From: DASSUW01 sp963803335
GTDB taxonomy: Bacteria; Actinomycetota; Thermoleophilia; Solirubrobacterales; Solirubrobacteraceae
Assembly (NCBI GenBank): GCA_963803335.1
Contig: CAWDME010000001.1
Coordinates: 62,001-126,000, forward strand
Direction: 5' to 3'
Length of the DNA stretch: 64,000 nucleotides
Part shown: one piece after another, positions 43,386-51,185 of the stretch
How positions within the stretch are numbered: position 1 is the stretch's first letter
Layout: the number at the start of each line of letters is the position of its first letter
The notes under the pieces: model-generated
What the model saw: the letters and a program-made list of their open reading frames with translations, nothing else
What the model was told of the DNA's origin: nothing
Database searches by the model: none
Translations under genes and position numbers: made by a program

Positions 43386-44228
43386 TCAACCCCGGGCGGC
43401 TGAACCGGACCGCGGGCGAGAGCCGCCCGCGCCGCGGTCGTGGGCCGCGAGGAATCGCAGGATGTCGTCGTCCACCGAAAGCTCGTCCGTGGTGTAGAGG
43501 TGTGCGGCGTCTTCGAGGAGCCGAAGCTCTGCGCCGGGAATGGCCGCCGCGAGCGCACGGCCGTTGTCGGCAGGGACCATTCGGTCTTCGGTTCCGTGCA
43601 CGACGAGGGTTGGGGCGGCGATGCCGCCCAGCCGCGCGCTTGCGTCGTGCCCCGTCGCGGCTGCGAGCTGCGCGACGTATCCGGTGGGCTCGAAGGCAAA
43701 CGAGCGACGGCGAGCAAGGTCCTCGCCGATCCGTTCGCCTCCCTCGCTCCGCGTCCTGGCGCTGTAGAGGTACGGCACGGACGCCCACCGCGCTTCCTCG
43801 TCGGGCAGGGCCGGGCGCCGCTGAAGGAAGGCCAGGGTGTCAGCGTCGGGCGGCGTCGCGGCGCCGCCGCCCGAGGAGGTCGCGCCCAGCACGAGGCTCC
43901 GAACGCGATCCGGATGGCGCAACGCGATCTCCTGGGCGATCATGCCACCCAGCGAAATCCCGTAGACATGCGCGCGCTCGACGCCGGCGGCGTCGAGGAC
44001 CGCGACCGCATCAGCGGCCATCTCTGCGGTCGAGTAGGGCCCCGGCGGGCAGTCGCTGCGACCCGAGCCCCGGTTGTCGAAGAGGACCACCCGCAGCGAC
44101 CGGGCAAGCACCGGAATGGTCCGCCACCAGGCGGCGGCCGGGAGACCGAGTCCCATGACGAGCAGGGCCGCCGGACCGGAACCCGTGGCTTCGTAGTGGA
44201 GGCGGATCTTCTGATTCTTCGCGAACAT
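43386..44228 (-). CDS. Alpha/beta hydrolase
   Basis: This alpha/beta hydrolase has 280 residues from the ATG at 44228. LLVMGLGLPAAAWWRTIPVL, VVLFDNRGSGRSD, YGISLGGM with Ser92, VHGTEDRMVP and DAAHLYTTDE give a complete triad. It is about half identical by eye to the hydrolase at 42539 in these blocks, and the two stop codons are 10 bp apart, an inverted duplication. The operator at 44241 lies between it and the phasin-like gene at 44321, so both divergent genes may share it. Confidence 0.9.
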   Translation of the reverse strand: MFAKNQKIRLHYEATGSGPAALLVMGLGLPAAAWWRTIPVLARSLRVVLFDNRGSGRSDCPPGPYSTAEMAADAVAVLDAAGVERAHVYGISLGGMIAQEIALRHPDRVRSLVLGATSSGGGAATPPDADTLAFLQRRPALPDEEARWASVPYLYSARTRSEGGERIGEDLARRRSFAFEPTGYVAQLAAATGHDASARLGGIAAPTLVVHGTEDRMVPADNGRALAAAIPGAELRLLEDAAHLYTTDELSVDDDILRFLAAHDRGAGGSRPRSGSAARG

Positions 44229-44240
44229 GGCCCGAAATTT

Positions 44241-44254
44241 AACTGAAGTCACTT
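44241..44254. promoter_or_regulatory. TGA-NN-TCA operator copy between a hydrolase and a phasin-like gene
   Basis: AACTGAAGTCACTT has an intact core; it sits 12 bp before the hydrolase start and 66 bp before the phasin-like start. A second half-site (ACTTGACTTAGC) follows. Confidence 0.65.
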
Positions 44255-44320
44255 GACTTAGCAACTGAGCCAGCTAACATGCTAACTACAAGCATGGCCT
44301 CAACCGAAAGGAACCCCCCC

Positions 44321-44605
44321 ATGCCCGCGCAGACGAAGACCGATCCCATCACCGAGAGCATCGAGACCGCCGCCGAGCGCGTCGCCGAGCTCAACGACAA
44401 GGCGGTCGAGAACGGCCGTAAGGCTGGAATCGCCTACCTCGACTCCTATGAGAAGACCGTGGTGCAGCTCGCCGACGGCTACGAGAAGGCCGCGAACGCC
44501 ACGAAGATCGAGTGGCTGTCGACGGTCGCCGCGACGCAGGCCGACTTCGCGCGCGAGGTCACCAAGGCGTACACGAGCGCCGCGCGCGAGCTCGTCGCGC
44601 GGTAG
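44321..44605 (+). CDS. Phasin-like small protein 2
   Basis: A 94-residue helical protein. The ATG at 44321 has AAGGA 8 to 9 nt upstream and is preferred to in-frame ATGs at 44279 and 44294. DPITESIETAAERVAELNDK, YLDSYEKTVVQLADGYEKAA and ADFAREVTKAYTSAAREL show heptad-like spacing for an amphipathic helix bundle. It is the closest relative of the protein at 34579. It probably coats PHA granules or membranes; the name phasin rests on composition, size and the PHA neighbours. Confidence 0.75.
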   Translation: MPAQTKTDPITESIETAAERVAELNDKAVENGRKAGIAYLDSYEKTVVQLADGYEKAANATKIEWLSTVAATQADFAREVTKAYTSAARELVAR

Positions 44606-44698
44606 ACGCAGTTCCCCCGCGAGCCAAGCAGGACCCGAGCCGCGCCGCCTCGATGCCGAGGTGTCGCGGCTCGTCCTCTGCTCAGGATGTATCACGGA

Positions 44699-45046
44699 TC
44701 ACCGCGAGCTCGCAAGGAAGGCCTGATACACATCGATCAGCGCTTGCCGCTGGCGTGCGGTGAGACCCTTGTCGGCGCGAATCGCCGTGACGACCGCTGG
44801 CTCCTCGTCACCCTCTTCGGACCGACGCCTGCGGTAGCGCTTGAGCGTGTCGGCCGACATCTCGAGATTGTCGGCGATCGCCTCGAGAACCTTCTCCGAG
44901 GGCTCGCGCAGCCCGTGCTCGATCTGGGAGAGATACGGGTTTGAGATGCCGACGAGGTCGGCGAGCTGGCGCATCGTCAGCTCCTGCAACTCGCGCTGGC
45001 GCCGGATGTACTCGCCGAACGACGATCCCTTCTCGTCCTCTTCCAC
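44699..45046 (-). CDS. XRE-family helix-turn-helix regulator
   Basis: A 115-residue protein from the GTG at 45046. GEYIRRQRELQELTMRQLAD and VGISNPYLSQIEHGLREPSE form a typical Cro/CI-type helix-turn-helix; the tail AVVTAIRADKGLTARQRQAL and IDVYQAF is helical and may dimerise. Similar small XRE proteins accompany phasin genes in actinobacteria, by recollection. It lies between the phasin-like gene and an acyl-CoA dehydrogenase and has no copy of the operator before it. Target unknown. Confidence 0.88.
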   Translation of the reverse strand: MEEDEKGSSFGEYIRRQRELQELTMRQLADLVGISNPYLSQIEHGLREPSEKVLEAIADNLEMSADTLKRYRRRRSEEGDEEPAVVTAIRADKGLTARQRQALIDVYQAFLASSR

Positions 45047-45107
45047 GCCACCAGTGTATGGGCAGTGCCGGGCTTGCCTCCGGTCCGGCGACCTTGGTAC
45101 GCAGCCG

Positions 45108-45121
45108 ACTTCACTTCAGCC
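45108..45121. promoter_or_regulatory. Weak operator copy and promoter of the ACAD10/11-like gene
   Basis: ACTTCACTTCAGCC matches with one core mismatch (TCA CT TCA). A GATAAT -10 box (45125-45130) follows at once. Confidence 0.42.
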
Positions 45122-45172
45122 TGGGATAATACCGGCGCGCTAACGAGGCGTGACCGCGAGAAAGGAGCCTTC

Positions 45173-46474
45173 GTGGCCTGGGACTTCTGCACCGATCCGG
45201 ACTTCGAGCGCGAGCTCGAGTGGATGCGCACCTTTGTCCGCGAGGAGGTATGGCCGGTCGAGGCGGTCGAAGATCGCCTCACGCAGGGGGAGCTCGACCG
45301 CATCAACGCGCCGCTGCAGGCAGCGGTCAAGGAACGAGGGCTGTGGGCGGCGCACCTGCCTCCCGATCTCGGAGGGCAGGGCTTCGGTCAGGTCAAGCTG
45401 GGGCTCATGAACGAGATCCTCGGCACGTCGATCTACGCCCCGCCGGTCTTCGGCTGTCAGGCGCCGGATTCCGGTAACAGCGAGATCCTCGCGCTGGCAG
45501 GTACCCCGGAGCAGAAGGAGCGCTGGCTGCAGCCGCTGCTCGCGGGGGAGCTCCGCTCTGCGTTCTCGATGACCGAGCCGGCCACTCCCGGCTCGGATCC
45601 GACGCAGCTCGCGTCCCGCGCCGTGCGCGACGGGGACGGCTACCGGCTCGACGGGCACAAGTGGTTCACGTCGAACGGGTCGATCGCCGACTTCCTCATC
45701 GTCATGGCGGTGACCGACCCGGATGCGCCGCCCCACCGGCGCGCGTCGATGTTCATCGTGCCGGTCGACGCGCCCGGGGTGAGGATCGTCCGCGATGTTC
45801 CCACGATGGAGCATCCGCAGCCGCGGTTCGGCGTGCTGGGGGGGCACACGGAGATCGTCTACGAAGGCGTCCGCCTCGGCCCCGACGCTCTCTTGGGCGA
45901 GGAAGGGGAGGGCTTCCTGATCGCGCAGAAGCGCTTGGTTCCCGGCCGCATCCACCACTGCATGCGTTGGCTGGGCATGGCTCGGCGCGCGTTCGACGCG
46001 ATGTGCGAGCGCGCGCTGTACCGGCGCGTCAAGCACGGTCTCCTGTGCGACACGCAGACGGTGCAGGCGTGGATCGCGGACTCCGCCGCGGAGATGCAAG
46101 CGGCGCGCCTGATGACGCTCCACGCCGCGTGGCGGATCGACCGCGATGGGTCGAGTTCAGCGCGCACGGACGTCTCGATGATCAAGTTCTTCGGCGCGAA
46201 GGTGCTGTACGACGTGGTCGATCGGGCCGTCCAGATCCACGGTGCGCTGGGCTATTCGGGCGACATGCCGCTCGAGATGCTGTACCGGTTCGCGCGCCAT
46301 GCACGGTTCGTCGACGGCGCCGACGAAGTGCACCGGGAGATGGTGGCGCGCCATGTGCTGCGCGGCTACAGCGCCCCCGAGACCGGCGTCCCCAGCGAGC
46401 ACATCCCGACGCGCCGCGAGGCGGCGCAGCGGAAGTTCGCGGAGGTGCTCAGTCCGGCCGCGAGCGCACGTTGA
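45173..46474 (+). CDS. Acyl-CoA dehydrogenase, ACAD10/11-like
   Basis: An ACAD of 433 residues from a GTG at 45173 with AAAGGAG 5 nt upstream. FSMTEPATPGSDPTQL is the FAD block and HKWFTSNGSIADF follows. LVPGRIHHCMRWLGMARRAF and DAMCERALYR is the mark of the ACAD10/ACAD11 group, and IHGALGYSGDMPLEMLYRFA the C-terminal FAD region. Members of this group, with a partner kinase, turn 4-hydroxyacyl-CoA into enoyl-CoA through a phosphorylated intermediate. The kinase at 33394 is the candidate partner. It may otherwise be a plain long-chain ACAD. Confidence 0.92.
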   Translation: MAWDFCTDPDFERELEWMRTFVREEVWPVEAVEDRLTQGELDRINAPLQAAVKERGLWAAHLPPDLGGQGFGQVKLGLMNEILGTSIYAPPVFGCQAPDSGNSEILALAGTPEQKERWLQPLLAGELRSAFSMTEPATPGSDPTQLASRAVRDGDGYRLDGHKWFTSNGSIADFLIVMAVTDPDAPPHRRASMFIVPVDAPGVRIVRDVPTMEHPQPRFGVLGGHTEIVYEGVRLGPDALLGEEGEGFLIAQKRLVPGRIHHCMRWLGMARRAFDAMCERALYRRVKHGLLCDTQTVQAWIADSAAEMQAARLMTLHAAWRIDRDGSSSARTDVSMIKFFGAKVLYDVVDRAVQIHGALGYSGDMPLEMLYRFARHARFVDGADEVHREMVARHVLRGYSAPETGVPSEHIPTRREAAQRKFAEVLSPAASAR

Positions 46475-46533
46475 CGGCGCCCACCGACCTCGGGCGACTT
46501 GCCAACTCTGGGGGGCTGGGGTAGCCTGTACCA

Positions 46534-46547
46534 ATATGAATTCAGGT
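46534..46547. promoter_or_regulatory. TGA-NN-TCA operator copy over the second tetR start codon
   Basis: ATATGAATTCAGGT has an intact core and includes the ATG (46536-46538) of the regulator, which looks leaderless. Binding would block both transcription start and translation start. Confidence 0.65.
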
Positions 46548-47204
46548 CAGGGAAGACGCGGTCGCGAGGTTAAGCGCGGGCGCGGCAAGCGGCAGGAGAT
46601 CCTCGCCGCGGCCACCGAGCGCTTCGGTAGAGACGGATACGAGCACACGAAATGGGCAGACATCGCGCGCGACGTGGGCGTCGGCCCGACCGCGCTCTAC
46701 CACTACTTCGAGTCCAAGCAGCACTGCCTCTACGAGATCATGGACGAGGCGGTCGAGGACTTCCGCGGCCGTTTCGTCAGGATCACCGCAGAGGAGCGCG
46801 ACCCCGGCCGTGCGCTGGCCACGGTCATGCGAAACTGCTTCGAGCTGTCCGAGCAGGACGTGTTGCGCAATCGCGTGCTAGTCGCGGAGCAGGGTCTGCT
46901 GTCGGTTCCGAGCGCGAGCCAACGCGAAGAGGAAGCGCGCCAGACTGCGCGGGGGCGGACGCGGGACCTGGAGTTCGCGTGGGCGAGCTTCCTCGCCGCG
47001 GCGATGCGAGAAGGAGCGATCCCGGACAACGATCCGCGCCTGCTAGCGCGCGCGGTGCTCGGCCTCTACAACAGCATCTGGCATTGGTACCGGCCCAACG
47101 GCGTCGTCCCGCTGACGCGGGTCGCGGAGGAGTTCACGCAGCTGATCCTGGCGATGGTCGGCGTGCCGCCAAAGACCCGGGAGCCGGAGCGCGCGGCGGC
47201 GTGA
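46536..47204 (+). CDS. TetR-family transcriptional regulator, copy 2
   Basis: A 222-residue TetR repressor. The helix-turn-helix (GYEHTKWADIARDVGVG, TALYHYFESKQHCLYEI) differs from copy 1 at 28239 in only a few residues and not in the recognition helix TALYHYFESK, so both probably bind the same DNA. The end (LLARAVLGLYNSIWHWYRPN) is also shared. It is the first gene of an operon with the DUF35 protein, thiolase and ligase, each overlapping the next by 4 nt. Autoregulation from the site at its start codon is likely. Confidence 0.93.
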   Translation: MNSGQGRRGREVKRGRGKRQEILAAATERFGRDGYEHTKWADIARDVGVGPTALYHYFESKQHCLYEIMDEAVEDFRGRFVRITAEERDPGRALATVMRNCFELSEQDVLRNRVLVAEQGLLSVPSASQREEEARQTARGRTRDLEFAWASFLAAAMREGAIPDNDPRLLARAVLGLYNSIWHWYRPNGVVPLTRVAEEFTQLILAMVGVPPKTREPERAAA

Positions 47205-47623
47205 GCGTCTTCGCGCCCGTCGCCTCTGACCTGATCGCCGGCACGTCGTCCGCGCCGGTCCTGCTCGGCTCGGAGTGCGAGCGGTGCGGGACGGTCACGT
47301 TTCCCCGGCAGGGGGCCTGCCCTCGCTGTACGTCGACGGACGTCGGTGCGCGCCGCCTTTCGCGACGGGGGACGCTCTGGACGTGGACGGTCCAGCGCTT
47401 CCGGCCGAAGTCGCCGCCCTATGCGGGCGACGAAGCGGAGGCGTTCGAGCCGTACGGCGTAGGCTACGTCGAGTTGCCCGGCGAAGTGCGGGTGGAGGCG
47501 AGGCTGACCGAGTCCGACCCCGCGCGGCTGCGGATCGGGATGGAGATGGAGCTGACGCTGATCCCCGTGCCCGGCGGCGAGCACGCGGTGACGTTCGCGT
47601 TCCGGCCCGTGGACGAAGCATGA
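47201..47623 (+). CDS. Zinc-ribbon/OB-fold DUF35 protein
   Basis: A 140-residue DUF35 protein. CERCGTVTFPRQGACPRC is the zinc ribbon (two CxxC pairs) and the second half is an OB fold (GTLWTWTVQRF, YGVGYVELPGEVRVEARLTE). It starts with GTG overlapping the TetR stop (GTGA) and its stop overlaps the thiolase start (ATGA). DUF35 proteins form complexes with thiolase-like partners, as ChsH2 does with the aldolase Ltp2 in steroid side-chain cleavage and as acetyl-CoA C-acyltransferase partners do in archaea. It should be the obligate partner of the next protein. Confidence 0.92.
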   Translation: MSVFAPVASDLIAGTSSAPVLLGSECERCGTVTFPRQGACPRCTSTDVGARRLSRRGTLWTWTVQRFRPKSPPYAGDEAEAFEPYGVGYVELPGEVRVEARLTESDPARLRIGMEMELTLIPVPGGEHAVTFAFRPVDEA

Positions 47624-48768
47624 CCGAGGACGTCGCCGTCGTCGGGCTCGGAATCCACCCGTTCGGGCGCCATCCGGGCGTGTCAGGCCTTGAGATGGCC
47701 GCCCATGCGGTTCGGGCGGCGCTCGCGGACGCCGGCATCGGATGGGAGCAGGTCGACTTCGCCGCAGGCGGCTCGGACTCGGCGGGCAACGCCGACACGA
47801 TGGTGTCGGTTCTCGGGCTGACCGGCGTCCCGTTCATCAACGTCAAGAACGGCTGCGCGACGGGCGGCTCGGCGCTGACCACCGCCCACGCGGTGCTGTC
47901 GGCCGGCAACGCGGACACCGCCCTCGTTGTCGGCTTCGACAAGCACCCGCCGGGTGCGTTCAACCCGCTGCCCGAAGAGTGGGGCATCGGCTCCTGGTAT
48001 GGCGAGACCGGCCTCATGCTCACGACGCAGTTCTTCGCGATGAAGATCCAGCGCTACATGAGCGAGCACGGGATCAGCGAGTCCACGCTCGCGAAGGTGG
48101 CGGCCAAGGCCTTCGAGAACGGGAGCCGGAACCCCAACGCCTGGCGCCGGCAGGCGCTGTCCGAGGAGCAGGTGCTCGCCTCCAAGATGGTCAACGACCC
48201 GCTCCGCCAATACATGTTCTGCTCGCCGGGGGAGGGTGCCGTCGCTCTGGTCCTGGCGCGTGCCGGGCGGATCCGCGAGCTCGCGTCGAAACCCGTCTAC
48301 CTTCGTTCGGTGGCGTTTCGGACGCGGCGGTTCGGTTCCTTCGAGGTCTTCAGCCCGTCGATCCCGATCGAAAGCGCTCCGTCCCCGACGGCTGAGGCGG
48401 CGGCCGCGGCGTTCGAGCAGGCGGGCATCGCACCGGACGACGTCGACGTCGCACAGGTCCAGGACACCGAATCCGGCGCCGAGGTCATGCACCTGGCGGA
48501 AACGGGGCTGTGCCAGGACGGCGAGCAGGAGGCGCTGATCCAGAGCGGCGCCACGCGGCTCGGTGGACGGCTGCCGGTCAACACCGACGGCGGCTGCCTG
48601 GCCTGCGGCGAGCCGATCGGGGCCTCGGGCCTGCGCCAGGTGCACGAGGTGTCGCTCCAGCTCCGAGGCGACGCGGGGGATCGGCAGATCTCGGGCCCCG
48701 CCCGGGTCGGCTTCACCCAGGTCTACGGAGCCCCCGGTGTGAGCGCGTGCACCGTGCTGACCAGGTGA
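47620..48768 (+). CDS. Thiolase-like lipid-transfer protein (SCP-x/Ltp type)
   Basis: This thiolase-fold protein has 382 residues. NGCATGGSAL (Cys79) is the nucleophile block. The later blocks are VQDTESGAEVMHLAETG and DGGCLACGEPIGASGLRQ: the usual HDCF and GHP histidines are replaced by QDTE and GEP, so this belongs to the non-classical lipid-transfer group. Some of these are retro-aldolases (Ltp2) rather than thiolases. The DUF35 partner just before it supports that. It would shorten the acyl side chain. A truncated paralogue lies at 19947. Confidence 0.92.
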   Translation: MTEDVAVVGLGIHPFGRHPGVSGLEMAAHAVRAALADAGIGWEQVDFAAGGSDSAGNADTMVSVLGLTGVPFINVKNGCATGGSALTTAHAVLSAGNADTALVVGFDKHPPGAFNPLPEEWGIGSWYGETGLMLTTQFFAMKIQRYMSEHGISESTLAKVAAKAFENGSRNPNAWRRQALSEEQVLASKMVNDPLRQYMFCSPGEGAVALVLARAGRIRELASKPVYLRSVAFRTRRFGSFEVFSPSIPIESAPSPTAEAAAAAFEQAGIAPDDVDVAQVQDTESGAEVMHLAETGLCQDGEQEALIQSGATRLGGRLPVNTDGGCLACGEPIGASGLRQVHEVSLQLRGDAGDRQISGPARVGFTQVYGAPGVSACTVLTR

Positions 48769-50285
48769 ACGGCGCACTCGCCCGCTCGCGCCGCCTCGTG
48801 CTTCCCGAACTGCTGGCCCGAGGCCGCAGCGGCCATCCCGATCGCCCGGCGATGGTGTTCGGCAGCGTCGAGCGCACGCATGCCCAGCTGCACGACCGGG
48901 CCGCCCAGCTGGCATCGGCGCTCACGGACGGAGGAGTGAGGGCCGGCGCTCGCGTCGCGCTGCTGCTGCACAACGGGTTCGAGTTCCCCGAGTGCATACT
49001 CGCGTGCCACCGCATCGGGGCATGCGCCGTCCCTATCAATTTCCGGCTCACGGCGGACGAGATCAACTACATCCTCGATGACTGCGATCCTGCCGCGCTC
49101 GTCGTCGGCACTCACCCGGAGGGCCTCCGCCGTCTGCCGTTCGAGCTCGAGGTCGGCCCAGCGTACGAGGCGGCGATCGCGGCCGGCGAGCCGGCGCACG
49201 AGGCCGACGTGCTCGAGCACGACGCGGCGCTGCTCTGCTACACGTCCGGGACCACGGGCCGGCCGAAGGGCGCCATCCTGAGCCACGCGAACCTCGTGAC
49301 CGCGACGCTGAGCTGGATCCACGAGATGCGCGCCGGAGCGGACGATGTCTGGCTCTCGGGGCAGCCGCTGTTCCACATCGGCGGCATCAATGGGATGTTG
49401 CCGTTCCTCGCGCTCGGGGCCACCAGCATCGTGCTGCCGACGACGGGATTCGACCCTGAGGCTGCGATCCGGCTGATCGAGGAGCACTCCGTGACCATGT
49501 GCATCTTCGTCCCCACGCAATGGGATGACGTCTGCACGAGCCGCGCGATCGATGGCATGGACACGCAGCGGCTTCGTGTCGCGATGTGGGGAGCCTCACC
49601 CGCCTCGCGCGCCACGCTTGAGCTGATGGCGCGAGTGTTTCCGAGTGCGGGCATCGTCAGCGCGTACGGGCAGACAGAGATGTCGGGCGCGACGACGCTC
49701 CTGAAAGGTCCTGACGCCACGCGCAAGATGGGGTCGGTCGGGCGCCCGATGCTCGGCGTCGAGATGCGGGTCGTCGACGACCGCCTCGAGGACGTGGATC
49801 CAGGGGAGGTCGGCGAGATCGTCTACCGGGGGCCGATGGTCATGCAGGGCTACCTCCGCCTGCCCGATGCCACCGCTGAGGCGTTCGCGGGCGGCTGGTT
49901 CCACAGCGGCGACCTGGCGACGCGGGACGACGAGGGGTACCTGTGGCTGGTCGATCGCAAGAAGGACATGATCGTGAGCGGCGGCGAGAACGTGTACCCG
50001 GCCGAGCTCGAGCGGGTGCTGCGGGATCACCCAGGAGTCGCCGACGTGGCGGTTATCGGCGTGCCGCATCCACGGTGGGTCGAGTCGCCGGTCGCCGTCG
50101 TCGTCAGCGCTGAGGGACATCCGGTGCCGAGCGAGTCCGAGCTCGTCGCGCACTGTCGCGGGCGCCTCGCGGGCTACAAGAAGCCGTCGGTGGTCTACTT
50201 CGTCGACCACCTCCCTCGGAATGCGGCGGGCAAGGTCGCAAAGCGAGAGCTGCGCGCCCGTTACGCCAGCGTGCATCTGAACTGA
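48765..50285 (+). CDS. Acyl-CoA synthetase (AMP-forming)
   Basis: An ANL ligase of 506 residues from a GTG overlapping the thiolase stop (GTGA, 48765-48768). CYTSGTTGRPKGAILSHAN is the phosphate loop, AYGQTEMSG the A5 motif, WFHSGDLATRDDEGYLWL and DRKKDMIVSGGENVYP the hinge segments, and NAAGKVAKRELRA the catalytic Lys. It is related to the ligase at 40061 and to FadD-type enzymes for fatty or ring-bearing acids. It ends the TetR-DUF35-thiolase-ligase operon; the next operator overlaps its stop. Confidence 0.94.
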   Translation: MNGALARSRRLVLPELLARGRSGHPDRPAMVFGSVERTHAQLHDRAAQLASALTDGGVRAGARVALLLHNGFEFPECILACHRIGACAVPINFRLTADEINYILDDCDPAALVVGTHPEGLRRLPFELEVGPAYEAAIAAGEPAHEADVLEHDAALLCYTSGTTGRPKGAILSHANLVTATLSWIHEMRAGADDVWLSGQPLFHIGGINGMLPFLALGATSIVLPTTGFDPEAAIRLIEEHSVTMCIFVPTQWDDVCTSRAIDGMDTQRLRVAMWGASPASRATLELMARVFPSAGIVSAYGQTEMSGATTLLKGPDATRKMGSVGRPMLGVEMRVVDDRLEDVDPGEVGEIVYRGPMVMQGYLRLPDATAEAFAGGWFHSGDLATRDDEGYLWLVDRKKDMIVSGGENVYPAELERVLRDHPGVADVAVIGVPHPRWVESPVAVVVSAEGHPVPSESELVAHCRGRLAGYKKPSVVYFVDHLPRNAAGKVAKRELRARYASVHLN

Positions 50286-50293
50286 ACTCATGT
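50280..50293. promoter_or_regulatory. TGA-NN-TCA operator copy and promoter of the SDR at 50442
   Basis: AACTGAACTCATGT has an intact core and overlaps the ligase stop codon. CATAAT (50294-50299) directly after it is a good -10 box. The message would have a leader of about 140 nt. Confidence 0.62.
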
Positions 50294-50441
50294 CATAATG
50301 TCTCGGCCGGGCCCGGGCGTCGTCGGCACTCCGGCACCCTCGCGGGGGCATGACCCTCTCCTCCTCCCTCCGCGCGCGCCCGGGTCCGGTCACCCAGGTA
50401 CTAGATTTCGGGCCTCGTCCGCGACCCGAAAGGGGTGTCAC

Positions 50442-51164
50442 ATGCCCGACCGCGCCGCCATCGTCACCGGAGCCAGCCGCGGGATCGGGCTCGCGCTCGC
50501 CGAGACCCTTGCCGCCGAGGGCTACGGATTGACCATCAGCGCGCGAAAGCCCGACACGCTCGAGGCCGCGGCCGAGCGCCTGCGCGCCAGCGGATGCGGC
50601 GTGGAGCCCGTCGTGGCGAACCTCGCGGACCCCGAGGCGATTGCCGGCGTCGTCGCCCGCCACCGCGAGCGCTTCGGGCGGCTCGACGTGCTTGTCAACA
50701 ACGCCGGCGTCGGCATCGGCGCGGCCGCCACCGAGCACGAGGCCAAGCACGTCGATCTGCAGCTCGGCGTGAACGTGCGCGCCGTCATCCTCTTCTACCG
50801 CGCAGCGATCGACCTGCTTAGAGCCGCCGGCGCCGAGCACGGCAACGCGCTCGTCGTCAACCTCGCGTCGCTCGCGGGCAAGTCACCGCAGCCGTGGCTG
50901 TCGGTGTACTCGGCGACCAAGGCCGCCGTGGTCGCCTACACGAGCGCGATGAACAAGGAGCTCAACGCCGACGGCGTGAAGTCGGTCGCCCTCTGTCCGG
51001 GCTTCGTCGACACGGACATGAGCGAGTTCGTCAAGTCCAGCATCCCCGCCGAGGAGATGCTCAAGACCAGCGACATCGCCGAGGCGCTGCGGTTCCTGCT
51101 CCGCCTCTCGCGCGCCTGCGTCGTCCCCGAGATCGTCTTCCAGCGGACCGGCGAGACGATCTGA
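50442..51164 (+). CDS. Short-chain dehydrogenase/reductase (SDR)
   Basis: A compact SDR of 240 residues from the ATG at 50442 (an AAAGGGG ribosome site lies upstream; a longer frame from 50298 would cover the promoter and leader). TGASRGIGLA, NNAGVG, a Ser in VNLASLAG, and YSATK are all present; PGFVDTDMSEFVK follows, as in 3-oxoacyl-ACP-reductase-like enzymes. SARKPD suggests NADP(H). It may interconvert 3-hydroxyacyl- and 3-ketoacyl-CoA, a step needed for both chain cleavage and PHA precursors. Confidence 0.92.
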   Translation: MPDRAAIVTGASRGIGLALAETLAAEGYGLTISARKPDTLEAAAERLRASGCGVEPVVANLADPEAIAGVVARHRERFGRLDVLVNNAGVGIGAAATEHEAKHVDLQLGVNVRAVILFYRAAIDLLRAAGAEHGNALVVNLASLAGKSPQPWLSVYSATKAAVVAYTSAMNKELNADGVKSVALCPGFVDTDMSEFVKSSIPAEEMLKTSDIAEALRFLLRLSRACVVPEIVFQRTGETI

Positions 51165-51185
51165 GCCTCGTGGACGCGAGGGAAT

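Noticed and set aside
22526..50285. A steroid (cholesterol) degradation cluster.
   Set aside because: The tandem ACADs and DUF35/thiolase pair resemble steroid side-chain enzymes, but no ring-degrading enzymes (KstD, KshAB, HsaACD) or Mce transporter is present, and the operator is not the KstR type.
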